In this document: positions 48,394 to 57,498 of the stretch, in pieces | How positions within the stretch are numbered: the first letter of the stretch is position 1 | How the letters are laid out: each line of letters opens with the position of its first letter | Origin: Bacillota bacterium | Lineage (GTDB): Bacteria; Bacillota; Clostridia; Acetivibrionales; JAEZXR01 | NCBI GenBank assembly: GCA_023419605.1 | Contig: JAEZXR010000052.1 | Coordinates: forward strand, 58,453 to 122,452 | Length of the DNA: 64,000 nt | Reading direction: 5' to 3' | The notes under the pieces: model-generated | Seen by the model: only the letters and a program-made list of their open reading frames with translations | What the model was told of the DNA's origin: nothing | Database searches by the model: none | Made by a program: the position numbers and the translations under genes

Positions 48394-50259
48394 ATGAAAA
48401 AAATAATCAGTATGATCATAACCATATCATTGCTCTTGATGGGAGTCACATCTGTTTCGTATGCGGCTGTTTCTATTACAGTAGATGCCAATGTGAATAA
48501 CAACACAAAGGTGGTAAACATATTCGGAATTATATCCTCCGGACAGGGAGAATCAGTGACTGTGCGTGTTGTTAATCCCTCGGGGGGGACGGATTATGTT
48601 GACCAGACCAAAAGTAGTGCTAATGGAAGCTATCAATTTACTTATGTTCTGGACGAAAATGTAGGTGGAACATATAATGTGTATATACGAGGAACCGGTG
48701 TAAGCAGTCCGGAATGCAAGACATTTACGTACACCCCCGCAACGAATGGAGGCGAAGGTCCTACTCCCGACTCTATTCCTCCTGTAATATCTCTTTTAGG
48801 AGATTCAACCGTTAGTATAGTGGTAGGAAGTACGTATACAGAGCCGGGGGTGACAGCGATAGATGATACCGATGGAGTCATAACCTCCAGAGTCGTAAAA
48901 GGAGGAGTGGTGAATACCTCCGTGCCCGGCACATATACATTAACTTATAATGTTACGGATACTGCAGGCAACCATGCAGTACAGGTAATGAGGACGGTAG
49001 TGGTTACGGCTGTAGAGAGCATACCTATAACGAGTACAAACGTTACCATATCTGCTGAAAACAAAAATGTTTCGGTTACACCGGAGACAATCGCTTTGGG
49101 TGCACCGATCACAGTATCTGTTCCAAGCTCGGAAACGAATGCAACAGTGAGTGTGGCACAATTAATAACTGCAACCGTCACAGGTAATGTAACTACCAGT
49201 ACTCTCCCTCAGCTAAATATCAGTGCTCAGACGGCTCTGGGTGCGAATCCCATCCAGGTAGTCATACCTCAGGGGGTTACTATCAGTGCACCGGCGTCAG
49301 GAAACTGGGATGGTACCATTAATGTGCCGAAGCTACAGGGGAACAATACGGTTCATATTACGGCTGATCCTGGAAAAACGGCTATAGTAAGCGCAGTAAT
49401 CGAAGTGGGCTATGATGATGTTCCTTTGACACTAAGCAAAGCTGTACGCATCCTTATACCCGGTATGGCAGGACAGGAAACAGGGTATTACAGAGGGACT
49501 ACCTTTACAAGGATCACAGCTACTATAACTGAAGACACCCAGGGTGCAGCTGATACACAAATCGCAGCAGGTGGAGATGCCGCGATCGATGTGGGCCTGG
49601 ATAAGGTTATTTGGACCAAGCACTTGACCAAGTTTGTCACCTATACGCAAACAGTAGTTTCAGGAGGAGATGATCCAAGCGACATCGATACGCCTTCCAC
49701 ACCTAGACCTACACCCACTCCTCCCCAGCAAGCAGTGAAGCTGACGGACATCGAAGGGCATTGGGCTGAAGCCAACATCAACAAACTAGTCGCTTCAGGG
49801 GCCATCAGCGGATATCCGGATGGAAGTTTCAAGCCTGACAACAAAATTACCAGGGCGGAATTCATCAAGATGCTCGTGGAGGCTTTAAAACTTCAAGTAA
49901 AGGCAGGTAAAGTATTTGCAGATACCGATACGCACTGGGCGAAAGATTACATATCTACAGCCAATGCCAATGGAATCGTAGCCGGCTACAATGATACAAC
50001 TTTTGGCCCCAACGATTTAATTACTCGGGAACAGATGGCCGTGATCGTTGTAAATACTGCTAAGTTGAAAGCAACAACCGAGGGAAATAGCTTTACGGAC
50101 GAAGCATTGATATCCCACTGGGCCAAAAGTGCAGTAGCAACAGCAAAGAAGAATGCCGTTATTCTAGGGTATCCTGACCTCAGTTTTAAGCCGCTGGCGA
50201 ATGCTACAAGGGCTGAAGCAGTAACAGTGATTATGAAAACTCTGGAACTGGTTAAGTGA
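48394..50259 (+). CDS. S-layer homology (SLH) domain surface protein
   Basis: A 621-residue secreted protein with signal peptide (1-25, ending VSYAA). It has beta-sandwich domains: an Ig-like N-terminal part (about 27-125), then a DUF5011-type domain (PPVISLLGDSTVSIVVGSTY..., about 133-220) and a beta-rich middle. A PTPTPP linker precedes three SLH repeats (DIEGHWAEANINKLVASGAI; DTHWAKDYISTANANGIV; SHWAKSAVATAKKNAVI). SLH repeats anchor proteins to pyruvylated wall polymers. GGGAGG sets ATG 48394. It may be a surface scaffold or glycan-binding protein for the neighbouring glycosidases. No catalytic domain is evident. Confidence 0.88.
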   Translation: MKKIISMIITISLLLMGVTSVSYAAVSITVDANVNNNTKVVNIFGIISSGQGESVTVRVVNPSGGTDYVDQTKSSANGSYQFTYVLDENVGGTYNVYIRGTGVSSPECKTFTYTPATNGGEGPTPDSIPPVISLLGDSTVSIVVGSTYTEPGVTAIDDTDGVITSRVVKGGVVNTSVPGTYTLTYNVTDTAGNHAVQVMRTVVVTAVESIPITSTNVTISAENKNVSVTPETIALGAPITVSVPSSETNATVSVAQLITATVTGNVTTSTLPQLNISAQTALGANPIQVVIPQGVTISAPASGNWDGTINVPKLQGNNTVHITADPGKTAIVSAVIEVGYDDVPLTLSKAVRILIPGMAGQETGYYRGTTFTRITATITEDTQGAADTQIAAGGDAAIDVGLDKVIWTKHLTKFVTYTQTVVSGGDDPSDIDTPSTPRPTPTPPQQAVKLTDIEGHWAEANINKLVASGAISGYPDGSFKPDNKITRAEFIKMLVEALKLQVKAGKVFADTDTHWAKDYISTANANGIVAGYNDTTFGPNDLITREQMAVIVVNTAKLKATTEGNSFTDEALISHWAKSAVATAKKNAVILGYPDLSFKPLANATRAEAVTVIMKTLELVK

Positions 50260-50292
50260 AGGACAGAATAGACGTAATTGATTAATTTTACA

Positions 50293-50323
50293 GCGCAGCC
50301 CAAAACTTTTGGGCTGTGCTTTT
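50293..50323 (+). terminator. Terminator after the SLH gene
   Basis: GCGCAGCCCAAAA pairs with TTTTGGGCTGTGC, followed by TTTTG. Confidence 0.85.
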
Positions 50324-50455
50324 GTTATCCTCAATAGAGGATGAATATTTACAAATCATTTCTCCTCTGTTGAGACTATTGAAAGGCAGCCGAATGAATG
50401 ATAAAATAAGATTTACAAAAGTTATGTAAACGAGTAACAAGAAAAGAGAAGGCCT

Positions 50456-52342
50456 ATGGTATTACAAAGAATAAAAAATAGTGTACTAAACAATTTTCTG
50501 TATAGGATAAGTATAAAAAGGAGATTGATTTTCTATTTTATACTGTCGATTTTAATACCCACATCGATTGTATGCACTACTATCTATATAAAGTCGACGA
50601 ATACAATAACAAAAAAAATTGATTTATCCATAGAGAAGAACCTGAATACAGCAGAAGCCATTATTGTACAAAGGATCGACTCGGCAAAGGATATCGCTAC
50701 TTTGATTCTTATGAACCTGAATGTAAAGGTTATTAATGTTTTAAGCAGCCCGAAACCGGTGGATACTGTTGCTATTGTGGATGAAATAACTACTTTGGAG
50801 GATATATTATCCAACTATTCTCTTTCGAGTGTTTCTGATGTGACAAAAGCAACATTTATTCCACATATATATATTGTAAACAGGCCGGAATATAATCAAT
50901 ACCATATTTCAGATAAAGTATTTGACTTCGGTTTGATTGAAAATGAAAAATGGGTAAAGGAGTTCACAAATAGAAAATTTGCATTTGCCGGATTAGGAAA
51001 GGTTAACTCGTCCAGCAAAAGAATGGATACTTTGAGATTTGCGCAAAAAGTCTATAATTTAAGGGTCGCCAACCCTAACTACGTTGGGATTCTTACTATT
51101 GATATTGAGGCGAAATACTTCAATGATATTTTGGAGAGTTTCAAAGCATCTCCGGGAAGCTCGGTTTACGTAGTAGATAGCCATAACTCTATTCTTCTCA
51201 GCAATGACCTATCCATGTCGGGGAAGGAGCTTACAAGTTTACATGTTCAGACAAATGAAGAGGGAATATCCTATAGATCCTTCATTACCACTATAAATGG
51301 GAAAAAAATGCTGACTTCCATAAAAAGCATTAAAACATTGGACTGGACTATTGTCGCGATATCACCACTTGATGAACTGAATGATGAACTCAGGTCATTT
51401 AGAAAGGTTGTTTATGGAGTCTTAGGTTTATCTCTGGTTTTATCATTTCTTACAGCGCTTTTGTTGGCGGCGGATGTTGCCAAACCGATCCAGAGACTAG
51501 TCAAATCAATGTCCACTATAACGGAAGGGAATTTAGAGCCCAACATTATTTATAAAAGGAATGATGAATTTGCATTTCTAATTCAACAATATAAGAGAAT
51601 GGTAAGTGAGATAAAGGAACTGATCCAAAAACTGTATGTCAGTGAGTTAAACAAGCAGAATGCAGAGCTTAAGGCGAAGACTGCTGAACTCAAAGCCAAA
51701 GATTCCGAATTAAAAGCCTTACAGGCACAGATTAATCCTCATTTCCTATACAATACGCTGGATTCCATTAACTGGATGGCGGTAAAACGTGGGGATGATG
51801 AAATAAGTACAATGGTGCAAGGGTTGGCGGACTTCTTCCGGTATAGCCTGAACAAAGGCTGTAACACGATTCTATGGAAGGACGAAATAAAACAGGTTGA
51901 GAGCTACTTGACAATTCAAAAGGTGCGCTTCAGAAACAAGCTGGATTATAATATAGAGGTTCCAGATGAAATAGCTCAATGCTACACGATAAAGTTGATT
52001 CTGCAACCAATTGTAGAAAATGCGATTATTCATGGTATCGAAAAAAAAGACGTAGATGAAGAGGGAGAAGGATGTATTGAAATCCATGGAGCGTTAATGA
52101 ACGGTCTGGTGGAAATCAGCATATCCGATAATGGAATAGGAGCAGATACGGAAGTTCTCAATGCCATTCTGGAGGACGAAAATAATACCCTAAAGTCTTT
52201 TGGTCTAAGAAATGTGAACTTAAGAATAAAACAGTATTTCGGGAATGAGTATGGATTACGGTTTGATACAAACCAATGGGGTGGAGTTACAGTTAAAATC
52301 GCTGTTCCAGCAGAGCCTGATAAGGAGAAAAAATATGTTTAA
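50456..52342 (+). CDS. YesM-like sensor histidine kinase
   Basis: A 628-residue membrane kinase. TM1 (about 25-46) and TM2 (about 317-340) flank an extracellular dCache-like sensor. A HAMP domain (DVAKPIQRLVKSMSTITEGNL) and a coiled coil (LNKQNAELKAKTAELKAKDS) lead to a His_kinase (LytS/YesM-type) domain with the phospho-acceptor LQAQINPHFLYNTL and an ATPase with N box QPIVENAIIHGI. The response regulator gene overlaps its end by 8 bases. YesM-type systems usually control sugar uptake and polysaccharide-degrading genes, matching the neighbours. The ligand is unknown. Confidence 0.92.
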   Translation: MVLQRIKNSVLNNFLYRISIKRRLIFYFILSILIPTSIVCTTIYIKSTNTITKKIDLSIEKNLNTAEAIIVQRIDSAKDIATLILMNLNVKVINVLSSPKPVDTVAIVDEITTLEDILSNYSLSSVSDVTKATFIPHIYIVNRPEYNQYHISDKVFDFGLIENEKWVKEFTNRKFAFAGLGKVNSSSKRMDTLRFAQKVYNLRVANPNYVGILTIDIEAKYFNDILESFKASPGSSVYVVDSHNSILLSNDLSMSGKELTSLHVQTNEEGISYRSFITTINGKKMLTSIKSIKTLDWTIVAISPLDELNDELRSFRKVVYGVLGLSLVLSFLTALLLAADVAKPIQRLVKSMSTITEGNLEPNIIYKRNDEFAFLIQQYKRMVSEIKELIQKLYVSELNKQNAELKAKTAELKAKDSELKALQAQINPHFLYNTLDSINWMAVKRGDDEISTMVQGLADFFRYSLNKGCNTILWKDEIKQVESYLTIQKVRFRNKLDYNIEVPDEIAQCYTIKLILQPIVENAIIHGIEKKDVDEEGEGCIEIHGALMNGLVEISISDNGIGADTEVLNAILEDENNTLKSFGLRNVNLRIKQYFGNEYGLRFDTNQWGGVTVKIAVPAEPDKEKKYV

Positions 52343-53966
52343 GATGATCATTGCCGATGATGAAGCTTTAGTCAGGGAAGGTCTGAAGGAAATACCTTTG
52401 TGGGAAGAATACGCAATAGAAGTCATAGCGGAAGCTGCCAATGGACAGAAAGCCTATGAGTTGTGTCTGAAGCATAAGCCGGACATTCTGTTTACCGATA
52501 TAAGAATGCCTTTTATGGATGGACTAGAGGTAGCTACAAAACTGAAAGAGGATGGACTGGATATAAAGATTATCCTTTACAGTGGTATTCAGGACTTTAG
52601 CTATGCCCAAACAGCATTGAATGTGAGTGTGGAGGCCTATATTCTAAAGCCTTTGAAAAAGGATGAATTAAGAGAGGCATTACAGAAGGTGACAGAAAGA
52701 ATCCTTAAGGAAAGGGATCATGAACTAAGGTTCCAAAGGCTAAAACAACTCCTTCGCGAGAATATTGGGGTAGCCAGGGAAAAGTTTTTAAGAAATCTGG
52801 TATTAGGCTTATATAAAAAAGAAATAGAGATACTTCAGAAATTGGAGTATTTTAGTCTTCCATTCAATATGAATGAACCGATTACTGTTGCTGTAATGGA
52901 AATTGATGATTATAGTTCGGTAACAGAAAAGATGTCAGAGGAGAGTAAGCAGCTTTTATGCTTTTCTATTACCAATATTGCGGATGAACTCATAGGTAAC
53001 TATTCTTCCGGGATCAGCTTCTTCAAAGACGAAAATGAAGTGATTATACTCTGTAAAAGGCAGGGGTTAGCTGAAGAACAGGATAATAAGTTGTTTCTTG
53101 AGATTAGCTCGTGCCTGAAAGAATACCTTCAGATTACTGTTTCCATCGGCATCGGTTATATAGCCTATAATATGCTTGATATTCATTCGTCATACAGCAG
53201 TGCGGCTACTGCGCTGCAATATAAATTCTATACAGGAAAGGATTCGATCAACTATATTTCGGATATAGCCACGGACCATAAAGAAAGCAGTCAAACGGAT
53301 TTGTACGATTTGCAGATGCGGCTGATGAGTGCAATGAAGCTGGGGAATATCGGCGGTGTGGAAAAAATGGTCAAGGAAATATTGGATCAGCTGGCCACGG
53401 ACAAAAAAAACCATATTGAGCAGATTCAGGGGATATGCTCGGAGATTATATTTATTTCCTCCAGAGGGCTCTATGAAATGGGGGAGAGGTTAGAGGAGAT
53501 TGTAGGCCCACGTTCAACAATATTAGAAGAAATATACCGTGCGGAAAGCATCTATGACCTTAAAGATGTAATGTCCGTTATATTTAACAAAATCGCGCAG
53601 TACAACGCTCAAAAATATACACAGAAGAATAAGAAGGTCATCACTGAAATCAAAGCTATTATAGAAAAAAACTATATGTATAATATTAGCGTAAACAGGA
53701 TTTCAGAGATGATTCACTTAACGCCTAACTATATCAGTCTTATTTTTAAACAGGAGACAAACGAAACCATAACCGATTATGTTACCAAGGTCAGGGTAGA
53801 AAAGGCCATGGAGTTGTTGAAGTCTTCGGATTTAAAAGTATTGGATGTCTCGGAAATGGTAGGCTACGAAGATCCCTCATACTTCAGCAGGGTTTTCAAA
53901 AAGCATACCGGTGTTTTTCCGCAGAGGTATCGATCGTTAACAGTCAGTAATGATAACCGGGAATAA
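52335..53966 (+). CDS. YesN-like response regulator, REC plus AraC-type DNA-binding domain
   Basis: A 543-residue transcription regulator. The receiver domain (1-120) has the acidic pair in IIADDEALVREG, the phospho-acceptor Asp in DILFTDIRMPF and the Lys in YILKPLKKDEL. A central ~270-residue helical region follows. The C-terminal AraC domain shows two helix-turn-helices (NISVNRISEMIHLTPNYISLIFK; KVLDVSEMVGYEDPSYFSRVFKKHTG). ATG 52335 is set by AAGGAG at 52322-52327 and overlaps the kinase gene. It is the obvious candidate to bind the 41 bp element shared by the glycosidase and transporter promoters. Confidence 0.93.
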   Translation: MFKMIIADDEALVREGLKEIPLWEEYAIEVIAEAANGQKAYELCLKHKPDILFTDIRMPFMDGLEVATKLKEDGLDIKIILYSGIQDFSYAQTALNVSVEAYILKPLKKDELREALQKVTERILKERDHELRFQRLKQLLRENIGVAREKFLRNLVLGLYKKEIEILQKLEYFSLPFNMNEPITVAVMEIDDYSSVTEKMSEESKQLLCFSITNIADELIGNYSSGISFFKDENEVIILCKRQGLAEEQDNKLFLEISSCLKEYLQITVSIGIGYIAYNMLDIHSSYSSAATALQYKFYTGKDSINYISDIATDHKESSQTDLYDLQMRLMSAMKLGNIGGVEKMVKEILDQLATDKKNHIEQIQGICSEIIFISSRGLYEMGERLEEIVGPRSTILEEIYRAESIYDLKDVMSVIFNKIAQYNAQKYTQKNKKVITEIKAIIEKNYMYNISVNRISEMIHLTPNYISLIFKQETNETITDYVTKVRVEKAMELLKSSDLKVLDVSEMVGYEDPSYFSRVFKKHTGVFPQRYRSLTVSNDNRE

Positions 53967-53988
53967 ACCACTTTAGAAGTAGTCATCT

Positions 53989-54052
53989 CTATAGTATAGT
54001 ACATGCCAGTATAGATAAGTCCATGTAATGCATTGATGATCTGTACTATAAT
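53989..54052 (+). promoter_or_regulatory. Shared 41 bp upstream element and -10 box of the binding-protein gene
   Basis: The second copy of the element (53989-54029) ends exactly 17 bases before TATAAT at 54047-54052, the same geometry as at 45008-45071. The most conserved parts are TATAGATAA and TCCATG. Confidence 0.7.
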
Positions 54053-54104
54053 GATGTTGCAAGGATGAATCAAGTCTACTCAGATATTTAAAGGAGGAAA
54101 TTCC

Positions 54105-55487
54105 ATGAAAAAAAATCTTGTGAAAGCTGCAAGTACTGCATTAAGTCTAGTACTGGCCATGAGCCTGTTTGCAGGGTGTGGTACACAAAAGAAAACTGCA
54201 GATCCAGTAGGTCAAAAGGCTGCAACAGCAGCACCTGTGAAGATGGAAACGGTTACTGTCTGGACCAATAATGCATCACAAAAGGCAGAAGACGAAAAAA
54301 TGGTGTCAGACTTTAATTCCGGCCCTGGAAAGGATAAAGGAATTAACATCGACTATAAGATCTATGGTGCGGATTATAGTAATGTACTTAAGCTCGCTTT
54401 AGCTGCAAATGAAGGTCCCTATCTTTATAAAAACCTGGACTTGTCTTATGTGAATGCAGGTTGGGCGGTACCGGTGGAAGACCTTCCTGGAGCGAAAGAA
54501 TGGTTGAAAGCTTATGACGGAATGCTTTCCAATAATATGCATGTGTTTAAAGGTAAGGTATATACTGTGCCTTATGTTATCAGTACTTGTGCAGTGGCAT
54601 ATAATAAGGATCTCTTAAAAAAGAATGGTTTTAATAACCCGCCAAAAACCTGGGCAGAGTTCAAGGATATGGCAAGGACCATTACCAAGAACGGAAACGG
54701 CAAGGAGTTTGGTTATATCGAGGGTCTTAAAAGTACAGGGTATAGCGGTTGGAATGGCTTATTCCAATATGTGCCTGCGGTAGGTCATAATGGGTTTAAT
54801 CAAATTACCGGTAAGTTTGAGTATTCTGCCTTTGCACCGTTTTACCAGATGCTTGCCGATTTGAGGAAGGAAGGCTGCTGGTTTCCAGGGGTGGAAGGGC
54901 TTAACAACGACCAGGCAAGAGCGCAGTTCGCGGAAGGAAACATCGGTTTTAAATTCTCAGGTAGTTGGGATGTAGGCGTTTGGAAGGAACAATTCCCTGC
55001 GAAGATGGAATGGGGATGGTGCAGACCGGGTGAATCCGCTTCCGGAGACCCTTACAAGTATTATGCAAATTCTGCAGGAGCCTTAACAGTAGGTCCAAAT
55101 TCAAAACAATTACCGGAAAAAACTTTTGAAGTATTCAAGCTCTGGAACTCGGAGTCAGCGCAAATCGCTCTCTACGAAGGAGGAAAACAGATTCCTCTCA
55201 AAACCGACTATGTAAAGAAAGCAAAGCCAACAACAATAAAAAACTGGGCTGACATAGCAGACACTTCCGGTGCTTTCCTGTACAGCAATGGTCCTGCTGC
55301 CGATGTGACTGTAGAAGGAGATTCCAAGGAGATAGCTTTAGCAAAGATATTGACGCTAACATCGCCGGTAAAGGAGACACTGGCAGATCTTGATAAACGG
55401 TATAATGCAGCTTTTGAGAAAGCGAAAGCAAATGGATTGGATACACAAAGCTATATAGAGAAAAGCTTAAATAATAAAGCAAAATAA
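54105..55487 (+). CDS. Sugar ABC transporter substrate-binding lipoprotein
   Basis: A 460-residue family 1 solute-binding protein. The lipoprotein signal ends in LFAGC, so it is anchored to the membrane surface. The mature part begins VTVWTNNASQKAEDEKMVSDF and contains VPYVISTCAVAYNKDLLKKNG and GNIGFKFSGSWDVG, typical of oligosaccharide-binding proteins. AAAGGAGG precedes ATG 54105. Two permease genes follow. The cargo is probably the oligosaccharide released by the island's secreted glycosidases (inference). Confidence 0.92.
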   Translation: MKKNLVKAASTALSLVLAMSLFAGCGTQKKTADPVGQKAATAAPVKMETVTVWTNNASQKAEDEKMVSDFNSGPGKDKGINIDYKIYGADYSNVLKLALAANEGPYLYKNLDLSYVNAGWAVPVEDLPGAKEWLKAYDGMLSNNMHVFKGKVYTVPYVISTCAVAYNKDLLKKNGFNNPPKTWAEFKDMARTITKNGNGKEFGYIEGLKSTGYSGWNGLFQYVPAVGHNGFNQITGKFEYSAFAPFYQMLADLRKEGCWFPGVEGLNNDQARAQFAEGNIGFKFSGSWDVGVWKEQFPAKMEWGWCRPGESASGDPYKYYANSAGALTVGPNSKQLPEKTFEVFKLWNSESAQIALYEGGKQIPLKTDYVKKAKPTTIKNWADIADTSGAFLYSNGPAADVTVEGDSKEIALAKILTLTSPVKETLADLDKRYNAAFEKAKANGLDTQSYIEKSLNNKAK

Positions 55488-55559
55488 GCAGCGTGAATGA
55501 AGTAATCAGGTCAAGTTTCATAGGGCTTGGCCTGACTGCTTAACTAGGGGGTATATAAA

Positions 55560-56498
55560 ATGATATGTGCAAGTGCTACAAATCGAAAGCGTAGCAGAAT
55601 TTTTAAAGATGACACATTGTCGGCATATCTGATGACCTTTCCCATGATTATTGGATTTTTTGTTTTTACAATTTATCCTATTGTTTGGGTACTAAGGTAT
55701 TCTGTTTTTGAGTATAACGGTTTTTCACATGCCAAATTTATCGGAATAGAAAATTTTGTACGGACTTTTCAGAGAACGCCTGACTTCTGGCAGGCGATTG
55801 GAAACTCGTTAATCCTTACATTGGGTATATTAGTTGTGGATACTACAATCGCACTCATTTTCGCTGTGCTACTGAATTCGAGTTCAAAGGTCAATTCAAT
55901 GTTCAGAACAATCTTCTTCATGCCTTGCATTATTAGCTCTGCAATTATTGGACTGATATTTTCCATACTATTTACTTCATATAATGGCGTTATAAATAAT
56001 ATGCTTCTCCAAACAGGACTTATTCACCTTCCTGTGAACTGGTTTTCAGAAAAATGGCATGCGCTTTTTGTGCTTTTGGTTGCACAAATCTGGTCAAGTT
56101 TTGGCATTACAATGGTATATTTCTTGATGGGATTACAGGGTATACCTAGTGAATTGTATGAATGCGCAGAAATTGACGGGGCAAATAGACTTCAAAAGTT
56201 TTTTAAGATTACGTTACCGATGCTTGCTCCCATAATGCAGATAATTCTGATGCTAGCGATTGTTAGTGGGATGAAAATGACCGATCTGGCTCTTGTTTTG
56301 ACAAACGGCATGCCAGGAGGGAAGACAGAGGTGGTAATGACATATATTTTTAAGTACTTCTTTGGCGGTGAAGGGGGAGCAGGAGCGAATGCGCAATTCG
56401 GGTTTGCATCTGCCATGTCAGTTGTTACAGCGGTAATTGTAGGGATTATCACATTGCTTTATCTCCAATTGACGAAGAATATGAAAAAGATATACTAG
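55560..56498 (+). CDS. Sugar ABC transporter permease (MalF/UgpA type)
   Basis: A 312-residue inner-membrane permease with six predicted helices. The EAA loop that docks the ATPase is SELYECAEIDGANRLQKFFKITLPML. ATG 55560 is preceded by a GGGGG ribosome site. It pairs with the next gene to form the translocation pore. No ATPase gene is present nearby, so a shared MsmK-type ATPase encoded elsewhere is expected. Confidence 0.92.
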   Translation: MICASATNRKRSRIFKDDTLSAYLMTFPMIIGFFVFTIYPIVWVLRYSVFEYNGFSHAKFIGIENFVRTFQRTPDFWQAIGNSLILTLGILVVDTTIALIFAVLLNSSSKVNSMFRTIFFMPCIISSAIIGLIFSILFTSYNGVINNMLLQTGLIHLPVNWFSEKWHALFVLLVAQIWSSFGITMVYFLMGLQGIPSELYECAEIDGANRLQKFFKITLPMLAPIMQIILMLAIVSGMKMTDLALVLTNGMPGGKTEVVMTYIFKYFFGGEGGAGANAQFGFASAMSVVTAVIVGIITLLYLQLTKNMKKIY

Positions 56499-56508
56499 GA
56501 GAGATGAT

Positions 56509-57357
56509 ATGGAAGTAAAAAAGAATTACTTATTGGAAACTTTGAGAATTACATTTCTAGGAATCGCACTGATTATAGTGGTGTTTCCCCTCCTGTACAT
56601 TATTCTCTCTTCCTTTAAGGGGAATGCAGAAATATTGACTTCAGGAGCTAATATTTTACCAGAAAGATTTTTGATGGATAACTATATTCAGGCATGGAAC
56701 CTGGCTAATTTTAAAGTGTATACCTGGAACAGCCTATATATGACATTCTTTATTGTAATAGGTAGTATTATTACGACGACAACGCTTGCCTATGTGTTTG
56801 CAAGAGGGAATTTTATCGGGAAGAAGTTCCTGTTTTCTTTGATGATCATGACCATGTTTATTGCCATCGGTTCCTCTGCCCTATATCCTCAATTTCAGAT
56901 TGCAAAAGCCCTTGGAATAAATAAATCACTATTGGGTGTTATCATCATCCGCATATTTGGACTACATGCCACCAATGTATTTATAGGCATGGGGTATTTG
57001 GAGTCTATATCTCCAGAGATTGATGAAGCAGCTAAAATTGATGGCTGTAGCTTTATAAGAATTTATTGGAATATTATTTTTCCTCTCATGAAGCCATTGG
57101 TTGCAACCATAGGCCTGCTGACTTTCCGCAGTGCATGGAATGACTATCTGCTGCCCATGGTATTTACTATTTCAAAGCCCAGCCGTGCACCACTCATCGT
57201 AGGTGTTGTAAACTTAAGAAATACCGGGGAAGCTGCTTCCTCCTATAACCTTATGATTGCCGGTTCGGCGATTGCAATCATACCCATGTTGAGCGTATAT
57301 CTCTTTTTAAACCGCTATTTTATATCCGGTCTTACCAGTGGAGCGGTGAAAGGGTAA
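56509..57357 (+). CDS. Sugar ABC transporter permease (MalG/UgpE type)
   Basis: A 282-residue inner-membrane permease, partner of the preceding gene, starting 10 bases after it. The EAA loop is SPEIDEAAKIDGCSFIRIYWNIIFPLM. Six helices are predicted, with the usual N-terminal LLYIILSSFKGNAEI stretch after helix 1. The operon continues toward a glycosidase gene 140 bases downstream without a clear terminator. Confidence 0.92.
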   Translation: MEVKKNYLLETLRITFLGIALIIVVFPLLYIILSSFKGNAEILTSGANILPERFLMDNYIQAWNLANFKVYTWNSLYMTFFIVIGSIITTTTLAYVFARGNFIGKKFLFSLMIMTMFIAIGSSALYPQFQIAKALGINKSLLGVIIIRIFGLHATNVFIGMGYLESISPEIDEAAKIDGCSFIRIYWNIIFPLMKPLVATIGLLTFRSAWNDYLLPMVFTISKPSRAPLIVGVVNLRNTGEAASSYNLMIAGSAIAIIPMLSVYLFLNRYFISGLTSGAVKG

Positions 57358-57431
57358 TCCAAACTATTTTCTGCCTGCAATGCTTCGCACATGCCTCGGT
57401 TAAATGATGAAAAGAAACGAAAGGAGGGAAA

Positions 57432-57479
57432 ATGAACAGAAACGGCATGGATGGAGTTTTAAGAAGGAATACTGAATGA
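57432..57479 (+). CDS. Candidate 15-residue small ORF
   Basis: AAAGGAGGG at 57420-57427 precedes ATG 57432, and the frame MNRNGMDGVLRRNTE stops at TGA 57479, 19 bases before the next gene's start. The ribosome site is near-perfect. It could be a leader peptide coupling translation to the glycosidase gene, a decayed gene start, or chance. Confidence 0.25.
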   Translation: MNRNGMDGVLRRNTE

Positions 57480-57498
57480 AAGATATAAGGAGGTAACT

